The notes below the pieces were generated by a model. It worked only from the letters and a program-made list of their open reading frames with translations, was not told the DNA's origin and ran no database searches. From Mycobacterium hubeiense (lineage in GTDB: Bacteria > Actinomycetota > Actinomycetes > Mycobacteriales > Mycobacteriaceae), in contig NZ_PIZU01000026.1 of NCBI RefSeq assembly GCF_002838065.1, positions 1 to 64,000 of the forward strand: a DNA stretch of 64,000 nucleotides. Reading direction: 5' to 3'. Positions 1 to 10,217 of the stretch are shown here, piece after piece. Each line of letters starts with the position of its first letter. The first letter of the stretch is position 1. The translations under genes and the position numbers were made by a program.

Positions 1-37
1 ACCCGGGTGGAAAAGTAGGACACCGCCGAACACACAT

Positions 38-75
38 TAGAATCACCCCCCACAATTACGTGGGGGGTGATTCTA
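38..75. terminator. Perfect 16-bp inverted repeat (hairpin)
   Basis: Bases 38-53 are the exact reverse complement of 60-75, with a 6-base loop. The stem is GC-rich and contains a run of six C/G pairs. No T-tract follows on the plus strand. It most likely ends transcription from the gene upstream of the window, or from both sides. A regulatory or REP-like element is the alternative. Confidence 0.5.
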
Positions 76-124
76 TGTTTGCCCCGAATTCGAATTCTCG
101 ATCGAGCAAATTCTCTGTGGTCGG

Positions 125-139
125 TGATACCCGTATCAT
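125..139 (+). promoter_or_regulatory. Palindrome overlapping a -10-like box before the TPR gene
   Basis: TGATAC-CC-GTATCA (125-138) is an interrupted palindrome. Its right half contains TATCAT (134-139), which fits the mycobacterial TANNNT -10 pattern. A promoter here would start near 146, about 27 bases before the chosen GTG of the next gene. The palindrome could be an operator. This is inferred from pattern only. Confidence 0.35.
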
Positions 140-172
140 TTGCGGGACGGCTCGTCGGGTAGAAAGGCATCC

Positions 173-997
173 GTGGTTCCAGACAAGCAAGGCGGTGACA
201 ACGGCCGGCGTTCACGGCACGGCGCAGGGGCCGGTGGTCCGCGCCGGGGACCACGCGATCGCCCTTCGGCGCCGCGCTCGTCGGGGCCCGATCGGGCGCG
301 TCGCTCCCAGCCCAAATCCGACGAAACCTCTCGCTCGGATGGCCCGCGAATTCCGCCGGAGATCGAGGCCAAACAGCTGGCGCCCGAAATCCGCCGCGAG
401 CTCACCACCCTGGACCGAGCCACCGCCGACACCGTCGCGCGCCACCTCGTCGCCGCCGGCGAGCTTCTCCAGGACGATCCCGAAGCGGCTCTTGCCCACG
501 CCCGCGCGGCCCGCGCCCGGTCGGGCCGGATCCCGGCGGTGCGCGAGGCCGTCGGCATCGCTGCCTACCACTGCGGTGACTGGGCGCAGGCCCTCGCCGA
601 ACTCCGCGCCGCTCGCCGGCTGGGCAGCAAATCGCCTCTGCTGCCGTTGATTGCGGACTGTGAGCGTGGCGTCGGCCGGCCGGAACGGGCCATCGAGCTG
701 GCCCGCAGCCCCGAGGCCGCCCAACTCACCGGGGACGATGCCGACGAACTCCGCATCGTGGTCGCCGGCGCCCGATCCGACCTCGGGCAGTTAGAACAAG
801 CCCTGGCCATTTTGTCCACGCCTCAACTTGACCGCACCCGAACCGGACAAACGGCGGCGCGCTTGTTCTACGCCTACGCCGAGACGCTGCTCGCTGTTGA
901 GCGAAAGGATGAGGCGCTGCAATGGTTCATCAACGCCGCCGCCGCCGACGTCGACGGTGTCACCGATGCTGAAGAGCGGATCACGGAGCTCAGCTGA
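173..997 (+). CDS. Tetratricopeptide-repeat protein (Rv1691-like)
   Basis: Predicted 274-aa cytosolic protein. The first ~65 residues are basic and low complexity (Arg, Gly, Pro, Ser). The rest is alpha-helical and Ala/Leu/Arg-rich with TPR-like repeats (for example AVGIAAYHCGDWAQALAELR and LFYAYAETLLAVERKDEALQ). It occupies the place of M. tuberculosis Rv1691, and the C-terminal NAAAADVDGVTDAEER region looks strongly conserved. GTG 173 is chosen because AGAAAGG lies 7 bases upstream; TTG 140 is an in-frame alternative. The stop is one base before the next gene. Function is unknown; TPRs suggest a scaffold role. Confidence 0.85.
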   Translation: MVPDKQGGDNGRRSRHGAGAGGPRRGPRDRPSAPRSSGPDRARRSQPKSDETSRSDGPRIPPEIEAKQLAPEIRRELTTLDRATADTVARHLVAAGELLQDDPEAALAHARAARARSGRIPAVREAVGIAAYHCGDWAQALAELRAARRLGSKSPLLPLIADCERGVGRPERAIELARSPEAAQLTGDDADELRIVVAGARSDLGQLEQALAILSTPQLDRTRTGQTAARLFYAYAETLLAVERKDEALQWFINAAAADVDGVTDAEERITELS

Positions 998-998
998 C

Positions 999-2006
999 GT
1001 GACGACGCTTGCGCAGGAACATGATTGCCTGCTGGTGGATCTCGACGGCACTGTTTTCCGCGGCCATGAGCCGACCACTGGCGCCGTGGAAACCCTGGCC
1101 GCGGTTGACGCGCGTGTCCTGTTCGTCACGAACAACGCCTCGCGTGGGCCCGATGAGGTCGCCGAACACCTGCGGGCGATGGGATTTCACGCCGCACCAG
1201 ACGATGTGGTGACGAGTGCGCAAAGCGCCGCCCATCTGCTGGCGACGCAATTGCCCGCCGGCGCAGCGGTTCTGGTCGTCGGCACCGAAGCATTGGCCGG
1301 CGAAGTGAGAAACGTCGGGCTGAAACCCGTCCGGCTCGCCTCGGAGGCACCCGTGGCTGTGGTCCAAGGCCATTCACCGCAGACCGGCTGGCCGGACCTG
1401 GCCGAGGCGGCGTTGGCCATTCGCGGTGGAGCGCTCTGGGTTGCCGCCAATGTCGATCTGACCTTGCCGTCCGAGCGGGGACTCCTTCCGGGGAACGGGG
1501 CGATGGTCGCGGCGCTTCGCGCGGCGACGGAACGGGAGCCACAAGTGGCGGGCAAGCCACAGCCGACGCTGTTGACGGATGCCTTGAGCCGCGGGGTGTT
1601 TCGCGCTCCGCTGGTGGTGGGCGACCGGTTGGACACCGATATCGCCGGAGCCAACGCCGCCGGGTTGCCCAGCCTGCTGGTGCTCAGCGGAGTCAGCACG
1701 GCCGCCGAAACCGTGCACGCTGTCGCGGCGCAGCGCCCCTACTACCTCGCCGAAGATCTGCGCTCGATTTTCGCGCCTGCCGAAACGCTTCGGATCGCGC
1801 CGCAGCCCGCCTGGCACGTCGACGTCGATGCGACGCGTGTAACGGTGCGCGCCACCGGCAAAGAACCCGCCGACTCGCTGTCGGTGGTCCGTGCCGTCGC
1901 TCACGCGATGTGGAACAGCGACCGCGACGGCGCGGCATGGACGGTCGCCGCCGGCGATGACACGGCGCGGCAGGCGCTGGCGCGCTGGTCACTGGTGACG
2001 GTCTGA
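999..2006 (+). CDS. HAD-family phosphatase (Rv1692-like)
   Basis: A 335-aa haloacid dehalogenase-superfamily hydrolase of the NagD/phosphoglycolate phosphatase type. Motif I is DLDGT at residues 13-17, with the nucleophile Asp. The motif III/IV region VVGDRLDTDIAGA lies near residue 207, and a cap domain sits between. The N terminus MTTLAQEHDCLLVDLDG fits the family. GTG 999 begins one base after the upstream stop, so the genes are probably translationally coupled; an in-frame extension to 828 only overlaps the TPR gene. In M. tuberculosis the orthologue has been linked to glycerol-phosphate recycling; that assignment is from memory. Confidence 0.88.
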   Translation: MTTLAQEHDCLLVDLDGTVFRGHEPTTGAVETLAAVDARVLFVTNNASRGPDEVAEHLRAMGFHAAPDDVVTSAQSAAHLLATQLPAGAAVLVVGTEALAGEVRNVGLKPVRLASEAPVAVVQGHSPQTGWPDLAEAALAIRGGALWVAANVDLTLPSERGLLPGNGAMVAALRAATEREPQVAGKPQPTLLTDALSRGVFRAPLVVGDRLDTDIAGANAAGLPSLLVLSGVSTAAETVHAVAAQRPYYLAEDLRSIFAPAETLRIAPQPAWHVDVDATRVTVRATGKEPADSLSVVRAVAHAMWNSDRDGAAWTVAAGDDTARQALARWSLVTV

Positions 2007-2027
2007 TCGACTAGCGTGAATAGCGTT

Positions 2028-2225
2028 ATGAGCACCGACCCCGACCAGATTCGAGCCCAGATCGCCGCATTGCTGGCCGATCTGCCTGACCTCGATGTGG
2101 ACGGCGACGTCGCCGAGGCCGACATCAACACCATTGCCGCACGTTTGGAGGAAGCGCACGACCTGCTGGTGCGCGCGCTGGAATCGGTTGAAAAGGGACC
2201 GGCGGCCCCGGGAACGGACAGGTGA
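2028..2225 (+). CDS. Small conserved protein (Rv1693-like)
   Basis: A 65-aa acidic protein starting MSTDPDQIRAQIAALLADLP, predicted helical, with no recognised domain. It sits exactly between the HAD phosphatase and tlyA, as Rv1693 does. ATG 2028 is preferred over GTG 2016 because the residues before MSTDP do not look conserved. Its stop is 6 bases before tlyA, so it is probably in the same transcript. Function unknown. Confidence 0.8.
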   Translation: MSTDPDQIRAQIAALLADLPDLDVDGDVAEADINTIAARLEEAHDLLVRALESVEKGPAAPGTDR

Positions 2226-2231
2226 GCACTG

Positions 2232-3041
2232 GTGGCGCGGCGCGCTCGTGTTGACGCTGAGCTGGTCCGTCGCGGGCTGGCACGCTCTCGCCAGCAGGCA
2301 GCAGAATTGATCGGCGCCGGGCGGGTCAGCATCGACGGGATGAGGGCGGCCAAACCGGCGACTGCTATCGCGGTGACCGCCAACCTCACCGTCGAAAACC
2401 CCGACGAACGGTCGTGGGTGTCGCGCGGTGCGCACAAGCTCATCGGCGCACTGGATGCGTTCTGTGTCGAGATGACCGCTCGACGCTGCCTTGACGCCGG
2501 CGCCTCCACCGGCGGCTTCACGGAGGTGCTGCTGGACCGCGGCGCACGCGAAGTCGTCGCCGTTGACGTCGGATACGGGCAGCTGGCCTGGTTGCTGCGG
2601 TCCGATCAGCGGGTGAGGGTGCTCGAACGCACCAACGTGCGGGAATTGACCGCCGCGGCGATCGGTGGACCGGTCGACCTGGTGGTTGCGGACCTGTCGT
2701 TCATCTCCCTGGCGACGGTGCTGCCCGCGCTGGTGTCTTGCGCGTCGGACGACGCCGATATCGTTCCCATGGTGAAGCCCCAGTTCGAAGTCGGAAAGGA
2801 TCGCGTCGGCGCCGGTGGCGTCGTCACAGACCCACAGTTGCGTGCCGAGGCGGTGCTCAGCGTCGCCAAGCGGGCGGACTCGCTGGGGTGGCGCACCGTC
2901 GGCGTGACAGCCAGCCCCTTGCCCGGGCCGGCCGGCAACGTCGAGTACTTCCTGCGGCTCCGCGCCCAAACCGACGAACCGCTGCAGGGCGAAGCGCTCG
3001 AGCGGGCGGTGCGCGAGGCCGTCACGGAGGGACCCCAATGA
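2232..3041 (+). CDS. tlyA: TlyA: 16S/23S rRNA 2'-O-methyltransferase (hemolysin family)
   Basis: The 269 aa match the 268-aa M. tuberculosis TlyA in length. An S4 RNA-binding domain covers about residues 5-65 (LVRRGLARSRQQAAELI). An FtsJ-type methyltransferase domain follows, with the SAM-site motif GASTGGFTEVL and the Lys-Asp-Lys-Glu type catalytic set (for example MVKPQFE). TlyA methylates rRNA at C1409 (16S) and C1920 (23S), and its loss gives capreomycin resistance; this is known for the family. Its last bases overlap nadK in an ATGA. Confidence 0.95.
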   Translation: MARRARVDAELVRRGLARSRQQAAELIGAGRVSIDGMRAAKPATAIAVTANLTVENPDERSWVSRGAHKLIGALDAFCVEMTARRCLDAGASTGGFTEVLLDRGAREVVAVDVGYGQLAWLLRSDQRVRVLERTNVRELTAAAIGGPVDLVVADLSFISLATVLPALVSCASDDADIVPMVKPQFEVGKDRVGAGGVVTDPQLRAEAVLSVAKRADSLGWRTVGVTASPLPGPAGNVEYFLRLRAQTDEPLQGEALERAVREAVTEGPQ

Positions 3042-3961
3042 CGCGCGAACGCACCGTCCTGCTGGTCGTCCACACGGGACGCGACGAGGCGACCGAAGTG
3101 GCCCGCCGGGTGGAGAAAGTGCTTGGCGACAATGCCATTGGGCTGCGCGTCCTGTCCGCGGAAGCTGTCGACCGTGGGCCTGTGCACCTGGCCCCCGACG
3201 AAATGCGCGCATTGGGCGTCGACATCGAGGTCGTCGATCCCGACGAGCGTGCCGCCGAAGGCTGCGAGCTGGTGATCGTGCTCGGTGGCGACGGCACGTT
3301 CCTGCGCGGCGCCGAATTGGCCCGCAACGTCGAGATCCCGGTGCTGGGCGTCAATCTCGGTCGCATCGGTTTTCTGGCAGAAGCCGAAGCCGACCACATC
3401 GACGCAGTGCTCGACCACGTCATCAGTCGTGACTACCGGGTCGAGGAACGCATGACGCTCGACGTGGTGGTGCGGGCCGAAGGCAGAATCGTCGACCGTG
3501 GCTGGGCGTTGAACGAAGCGAGCCTGGAAAAGGGGCCCCGCCTCGGCGTGCTCGGGGCGGTGCTGGAGGTCGACGGGCGTCCGGTGTCGGCGTTTGGTTG
3601 CGACGGTGTGTTGGTGGCGACGCCGACCGGTTCCACCGCATGGGCCTTCTCCGCCGGCGGACCGATCGTGTGGCCGGACTTGGATGCGATTTTGGTGGTG
3701 CCCAACAACGCTCACGCACTGTTCGCCCGGCCGATGGTCACCAGCCCGGACGCTGCGATCGCGATTGAGGTCGAAGCGAGGGGTCACGACGCCCTCGTGT
3801 TCTGCGACGGCCGTCGCCAGATGGTGGTGCCGGCCGGCGGACGGTTGGAGGTGACGCGCTGCGGCACGCCGGTCAAATGGGTGCGCCTGGACAGCGCGCC
3901 GTTCACCGACCGCCTTGTGCGCAAGTTCCGGTTGCCGGTCACGGGGTGGCGCGGACAGTAG
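3038..3961 (+). CDS. nadK: NAD kinase
   Basis: The 307 aa equal the length of M. tuberculosis NadK (PpnK). It phosphorylates NAD+ to NADP+ using ATP or polyphosphate. The signature LGGDGTFLRGAE is near residue 82 and the conserved NE pair is in LNEASLEKGP. The glycine-rich TPTGSTAWAFSAGGP segment binds nucleotide. ATG 3038 overlaps the tlyA stop (ATGA), and its own TAG shares a base with the recN GTG. The dense packing tlyA-nadK-recN indicates one operon. Confidence 0.96.
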   Translation: MTRERTVLLVVHTGRDEATEVARRVEKVLGDNAIGLRVLSAEAVDRGPVHLAPDEMRALGVDIEVVDPDERAAEGCELVIVLGGDGTFLRGAELARNVEIPVLGVNLGRIGFLAEAEADHIDAVLDHVISRDYRVEERMTLDVVVRAEGRIVDRGWALNEASLEKGPRLGVLGAVLEVDGRPVSAFGCDGVLVATPTGSTAWAFSAGGPIVWPDLDAILVVPNNAHALFARPMVTSPDAAIAIEVEARGHDALVFCDGRRQMVVPAGGRLEVTRCGTPVKWVRLDSAPFTDRLVRKFRLPVTGWRGQ

Positions 3962-5715
3962 TGCTATCCGAAATCCGCATCGAGTCACTGGGCGCGATCA
4001 GCGCGGCGACCGCCGAATTCGACCGCGGGCTGACGGTGCTGACCGGGGAAACCGGCGCAGGCAAGACGATGGTGGTGACGGGCCTGCATCTGCTCGGCGG
4101 AGCCCGCGCCGACCCCACCAGGGTTCGTTCTGGAGCCGACCGCGCGGTGGTCGAAGGTCGCTTCACCACAACCGAACTCGGTGACGGCGTAAGCGGTCTC
4201 GTCGACGAGATCCTGGAATCGTCGGGCGCCGACCGTGACGATGACGGCAGCATCATCGCGGCGCGCTCGGTCAGCCGTGACGGGCCGTCGCGCGCCTACC
4301 TCGGTGGCCGCAGCGTCCCCGCGAAGTCGTTGAGCACCTTCACCACCGAACTGCTGGCGCTGCACGGCCAGAACGACCAACTGCGATTGATGCGCGCCGA
4401 CGAGCAACGGGTTGCGCTGGACCGGTTCGCCGATGTCGACACTCAGCTGAAGCGGTACCGCACCGCCCGCGACGAATGGCTGCAGGCCCGTCGCGACTTG
4501 GCCGACCGCACACAGCGGGCGCGCGAACTCGCGCAGGAAGCCGACCGGCTCAAGTTCGGAATCAACGAGATCGAGACCGTCGCACCCGAACCCGGCGAGG
4601 ACACCGCTTTGGTTGAGGAGATCCGGCGGCTCTCGGAACTCGACGCGCTGCGAGAAGCCGCCCAGACTGCGCGGGCGGCGCTGTCGGGAGCCGACGAGCT
4701 GCCCGATGCGCTTGCTGCGGGCGATGGTGTGGCACAAGCGAAGTCGACGCTGGAGTCCACCGACGACACGACCCTGAGGACGCTGGCCGAACAGCTCGGC
4801 CAAGCGCTGGCGGTGATCACCGACGTGTCGGGCGAACTCGGTGACTATCTGTCCGAATTGCCCAGCGACGCATCGACATTGGAATCAAAGCTGGCCCGCC
4901 AAACCCAGCTGCGGACGTTGACGCGCAAGTATGCTGCCGACATCGACGGTGTGCTGGACTGGGCTCGCGAGTCGGCGGAGCGGTTGGCGCAGCTGGATGT
5001 GTCCGAAGAAGCGCTTGCCGGCCTGGATCGCCGCGTCGCCGAACTCGAAGCCCAGGTCGTCGACGCCGCCGTCGACCTCACCAAAGCGCGGACCGCCGCT
5101 GCCAAGCGGCTGGCCAAGGCGGTGACCGCAGAGTTGGCCGGGCTGGCGATGGCAGACGCCCAGTTCACCGTCACCGTCGCGCCGCTGACCGCACGGGCCG
5201 ACGACTCGGCACCCGTCACATTGCCCTCGGGCGTGGTGGTGCACGCCGGCCACGACGGCGTCGACGGTGTGGAGTTCGGCTTCGCAGCACACCGGGGCAC
5301 CGATGTGCTGCCACTGGCCAAGAGCGCCTCGGGCGGAGAGCTCTCCCGTGTCATGCTCGCGCTCGAAGTGGTTCTGGCCGCCTCCGCCGAGGGCACCACG
5401 ATGGTCTTCGACGAGGTCGATGCCGGCGTCGGGGGCCGCGCCGCGGTGCAGATCGGCCGACGACTGGCTCGTCTTGCCCGCACCCACCAGGTCATCGTGG
5501 TTACGCACCTGCCGCAGGTCGCCGCCTACGCCGACGTGCACCTGGTGGTGGACGGGGGTGGACCCAAGAAGTCCAGCGGCGTGCGCCGGTTGGACGACGA
5601 CGAGCGGGTCGCCGAACTGGCCCGCATGCTGGCCGGGCTGGGGGAGTCCGACAGCGGCCGGGCGCACGCGCGCGAGCTGCTGGAGGCGGCGCGGGAGGAG
5701 GTCAACGCCTTCTGA
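3961..5715 (+). CDS. recN: DNA repair protein RecN (SMC-like ATPase)
   Basis: A 584-aa SMC-family ATPase that acts in double-strand-break repair. Walker A GETGAGKT is at residues 29-36, a long central coiled coil follows, then the ABC signature SGGELSRVMLAL and Walker B MVFDEVDAGVGG. The length agrees with mycobacterial RecN. GTG 3961 gives the conserved start MLSEIRIESLGAIS and overlaps the nadK stop by one base. A longer in-frame start exists but reads through nadK. Confidence 0.95.
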   Translation: MLSEIRIESLGAISAATAEFDRGLTVLTGETGAGKTMVVTGLHLLGGARADPTRVRSGADRAVVEGRFTTTELGDGVSGLVDEILESSGADRDDDGSIIAARSVSRDGPSRAYLGGRSVPAKSLSTFTTELLALHGQNDQLRLMRADEQRVALDRFADVDTQLKRYRTARDEWLQARRDLADRTQRARELAQEADRLKFGINEIETVAPEPGEDTALVEEIRRLSELDALREAAQTARAALSGADELPDALAAGDGVAQAKSTLESTDDTTLRTLAEQLGQALAVITDVSGELGDYLSELPSDASTLESKLARQTQLRTLTRKYAADIDGVLDWARESAERLAQLDVSEEALAGLDRRVAELEAQVVDAAVDLTKARTAAAKRLAKAVTAELAGLAMADAQFTVTVAPLTARADDSAPVTLPSGVVVHAGHDGVDGVEFGFAAHRGTDVLPLAKSASGGELSRVMLALEVVLAASAEGTTMVFDEVDAGVGGRAAVQIGRRLARLARTHQVIVVTHLPQVAAYADVHLVVDGGGPKKSSGVRRLDDDERVAELARMLAGLGESDSGRAHARELLEAAREEVNAF

Positions 5716-5722
5716 GTCTCCG

Positions 5723-5985
5723 TCACACGGGGTTGGCGGGCGAGAGCTCGGCGGCGCCCCACGACAGCGGGCTTACGCCGGCGAGCTGCACCACGCGCTG
5801 AATCGTCAACTCCACCGCGCACTGCGAGCCCGGACCTGAAGCCTCCCAAATGATTTCGGCGGTGCCGGTCATCTGCAGCGTCGCGCCGGTGCGCCAATCG
5901 AGCACGAGGATCGACCGCGATGTTGCCGAGGGTCATGAACATGGAGTTGCCCCGGTAATCCGGCCAGCGCAGTCGCGTCGGCGAG
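5723..5985 (-). pseudogene. Remnant of a pyridoxamine-5'-phosphate-oxidase-like flavin-binding protein
   Basis: Two pieces of one protein are visible in different frames. WPDYRGNSMFMTLGNIAVDP ends near 5925, and LDWRTGATLQMTGTAEI continues to a normal family end, SPANPV, at 5723. Bases are missing at the junction, so the strand cannot encode a complete domain. Everything N-terminal to the WPDY motif is gone and is replaced by the palindrome at 6007-6066. It is convergent with recN. The family assignment rests on the GNIAV, LDW-TG and TGTAEI motifs. Confidence 0.7.
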
Positions 5986-6006
5986 CGCCGCGCCGTGCTG
6001 CGCGTC

Positions 6007-6066
6007 GTCGAGACTGCGCACAGATCGCGAAATCGTCGAAAATCGCGATCTGGCTGCAGTCTCGAC
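6007..6066. repeat. 60-bp imperfect palindrome (REP/MITE-like)
   Basis: GTCGAGACTGC (6007-6017) pairs with GCAGTCTCGAC (6056-6066). Inside it CAGATCGCG pairs with CGCGATCTG. Three-base mismatched bulges and a 14-base loop complete the element. It lies between the decayed gene and steA and could fold into one long hairpin. It may be an interspersed repeat of this genome or a terminator. Nothing in it codes. Confidence 0.7.
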
Positions 6067-6165
6067 GGAAAAGGCTGTGGCAGGGGTGACAAAAGCTAAC
6101 TTGTGGGGCTGATGTTACGGCGCGCCTCCGCCAGATATCCGCCGCGCCTGGACAGAATCGGGCGC

Positions 6166-7350
6166 ATGAAGATGTCTGCACTGCTGTCCCGCAATGCCAG
6201 CTCGCGGCCGGGCGTCATCGGCACGGCCCGAGTGGACCGCGACATCGATCGGCTGCTGCGGCGCGTCGGACCCGGCGACATCGTCGTCATCGACGCGCTG
6301 GACTTGGACCGGATCACCGCAGATGCGCTGGTAGAGGCCAATGTCGCCGGGGTCGTCAACGCGTCGCCGTCCATTTCCGGTCGCTATCCCAATCTGGGTC
6401 CGGAAGTCCTCGTCGCCAACGGCGTCACGCTGATCGACGAGACCGGCCCCGAGGTGTTCAAGAAGGTCAAGGACGGCGCCCGGGTCCGCCTGCACAACGG
6501 CGGCGTCTATTCCGGCGATCGCCGGCTGATCCTCGGCACCGAACGCACCGACCACGAGATCCACCACCTCATGCACGAGGCCAAGAGCGGCCTGGTGGCC
6601 CATCTGGAGGCGTTCGCCGGTAACACCATCGAATTCATCCGCAGCGAGAGTCCGCTGTTGATCGACGGCATCGGCATCCCCGACATCGCTGTCGACGTCA
6701 ATCGTCGGCACGTGGTCGTCGTCGCCGAGGAACCCAACGCAGCCGACGATCTGAAGGCACTCAAGCCGTTCATCAAGGAGTACCAACCGGTGCTGGTCGG
6801 TGTCGGCACCGGCGCCGACGTGCTGCGCAAGGCGGGGTATCGCCCGCAACTCATCGTCGGCGACCCCGACAAGATGAGCGCCGAGGTGCTGCGTTCGGGG
6901 GCACAGGTGGTGCTGCCCGCCGACGCCGACGGGCACGCCGCGGGGCTGGAACGCATCCAGGATCTCGGCGTGGGGGCGATGACGTTCCCGGCGGCCGGCT
7001 CGGCGGCCGACCTGGCGCTGCTGCTGTGCGACCACCACGGCGCGTCGTTGATCGTCACCGCCGGGCACACCGCCACGATCGAGGAGTTCTTCGACCGCTC
7101 GCGCCAGTCCAGCCTGCCGTCGACGTTCCTGACCCGGCTGAAGGTCGGCGAAAAGCTCGTCGACGCGAAAGCCGTTGCGACCCTGTACCGCAGCCGGGTG
7201 TCGGGCGGTGCGATCGCGCTGCTGGTGCTGGCCATGCTGGTCGCGGTGATCGTCGCGCTGTGGGTCTCGCAAGCCGACGGCGCGGTGCTCGACTGGATCG
7301 TCGACTACTGGAACCGATTCACGCTGTGGGTACAGGGCTGGATCAGCTAG
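6166..7350 (+). CDS. steA: SteA-like membrane-anchored protein (Rv1697-like)
   Basis: A 394-aa orthologue of Rv1697, a family called SteA in corynebacteria and linked there to cell separation. The N-terminal part has a thiamin-pyrophosphokinase-like fold, with GDPDKMSAEVL and DADGHAAG the clearest matches. One transmembrane helix lies near the C terminus (GGAIALLVLAMLVAVIVALW), followed by a short tail. ATG 6166 gives the conserved MKMSALLSRN. A TAACTT box at 6097-6102 could instead allow a start at ATG 6112, 18 residues longer. mctB follows after 10 bases. Confidence 0.88.
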   Translation: MKMSALLSRNASSRPGVIGTARVDRDIDRLLRRVGPGDIVVIDALDLDRITADALVEANVAGVVNASPSISGRYPNLGPEVLVANGVTLIDETGPEVFKKVKDGARVRLHNGGVYSGDRRLILGTERTDHEIHHLMHEAKSGLVAHLEAFAGNTIEFIRSESPLLIDGIGIPDIAVDVNRRHVVVVAEEPNAADDLKALKPFIKEYQPVLVGVGTGADVLRKAGYRPQLIVGDPDKMSAEVLRSGAQVVLPADADGHAAGLERIQDLGVGAMTFPAAGSAADLALLLCDHHGASLIVTAGHTATIEEFFDRSRQSSLPSTFLTRLKVGEKLVDAKAVATLYRSRVSGGAIALLVLAMLVAVIVALWVSQADGAVLDWIVDYWNRFTLWVQGWIS

Positions 7351-7360
7351 GGGCCATCCA

Positions 7361-8302
7361 GTGATTTCCCTACGCGCACATGCGATCTCGCTGGCGTCGG
7401 TATTCATCGCGTTGGCCATCGGGGTGGCGCTGGGATCCGGACTGCTGTCGAACACGGTGCTGTCCGGCCTGCGTGACGACAAGAACGAGCTGCAGGACCA
7501 GATCAACGTCCTCACCGAGGACAAGAATGCACTGAACGAAAAACTCAGCGCTGCAGGGGAATTTGACGCTCAGATGGCGCCGCGCATTCTGCGCGACACG
7601 ATGCGGGACAAGTCGGTGGTGATGTTTCGCACGCCCGACGCGTCCGACGACGACGTCGAGGCGCTGACCCGGTTGGTCGGCCAGGCCGGCGGTTCGGTCA
7701 CCGGAACCGTGACACTCACGCAGGAATTCGTCGACGCCAACTCCGCGGAGAAGTTGCTCTCGGTGGTGAACTCGCCGATCGTGCCCGCGGGTGCGCAGTT
7801 GAGCACCAAAGCAGTCGATCAAGGCTCTCAGGCCGGCGATCTGCTGGGCATCGCGCTGTTGCTCAACAAGGACCCGAAGGCGCCGGGGGTCAATGACCAA
7901 CAGCGCGACACCGTGTTGGCGGCGCTTCGCGACACCGGCTTTGTGAGATACGGCGAGCAACGCGTCGGTCCGGCAAACACCGCGCTGGTCGTGACGGGTG
8001 GTGGTTTGGCCGAGGATGCGGGCAACGCCGGCGCCACCGTGGCTCGATTCGCGTCAGGCCTGGCGGCGCACGGTTCGGGCACCGTGCTGGCCGGTCGCGA
8101 GGGCTCCGCGTCCGGCACCGCGGCGGTAGCGGTGACCAGGTCCGATCCCGCGCTGACGGCGGCCGTGACCACCGTCGACAATCTCAACGCCAGCTCCGGG
8201 CGGATCACCGCGGTGTTGGCGCTGGCCGACCTGATCAACGGTGGTCGGCCCGGCCAGTACGGCGTCGGTCAAGCGGCGTCGTCGGTCACCGTCCCGCAAT
8301 AG
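7361..8302 (+). CDS. mctB: Copper transporter / outer-membrane channel MctB
   Basis: The 313 aa match the 314-aa Rv1698. An N-terminal hydrophobic helix (residues ~9-27, LASVFIALAIGVALGSGLL) serves as uncleaved anchor or signal. A coiled-coil stretch follows (DDKNELQDQINVLTEDKNAL), then a Gly/Ala-rich C-terminal domain. In M. tuberculosis MctB limits intracellular copper and was reported as a channel. GTG 7361 lies 10 bases after steA, so the two are probably cotranscribed, as in other mycobacteria. Confidence 0.92.
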   Translation: MISLRAHAISLASVFIALAIGVALGSGLLSNTVLSGLRDDKNELQDQINVLTEDKNALNEKLSAAGEFDAQMAPRILRDTMRDKSVVMFRTPDASDDDVEALTRLVGQAGGSVTGTVTLTQEFVDANSAEKLLSVVNSPIVPAGAQLSTKAVDQGSQAGDLLGIALLLNKDPKAPGVNDQQRDTVLAALRDTGFVRYGEQRVGPANTALVVTGGGLAEDAGNAGATVARFASGLAAHGSGTVLAGREGSASGTAAVAVTRSDPALTAAVTTVDNLNASSGRITAVLALADLINGGRPGQYGVGQAASSVTVPQ

Positions 8303-8343
8303 CCTCACTCGGCGCGTCAGCGACGGCTTGTCGGCGTCGGTGT

Positions 8344-8381
8344 TAAGGTGAGATTCCGTGGGTCGGCAGGCCCCCAACTAG
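8344..8381 (+). promoter_or_regulatory. Putative pyrG promoter with a leaderless mini-ORF
   Basis: TAAGGT (8344-8349) fits TANNNT. Eight bases later GTG 8358 opens a 7-codon ORF (V/M-GRQAPN) ending in TAG at 8379-8381, 48 bases before the pyrG start. If transcription starts at the GTG, this is a leaderless mini-ORF in the pyrG leader. I see no convincing terminator hairpin. The assignment is by pattern only. Confidence 0.35.
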
Positions 8382-8429
8382 GACTCGGCCTAGAAAATCA
8401 AGCCCTGCCCGTCGTCACGGAGGTTGCTC

Positions 8430-10209
<1,780 letters not shown>

Positions 10210-10217
<8 letters not shown>

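Noticed and set aside
3985..4803. Long open frames antisense to recN, and similar ones across all core genes
   Set aside because: They are shadows of high-GC third-position codons; the sense genes have clear family motifs and these do not.
8382..8429. Intrinsic attenuator in the pyrG leader
   Set aside because: No stable stem followed by a T-run is visible.
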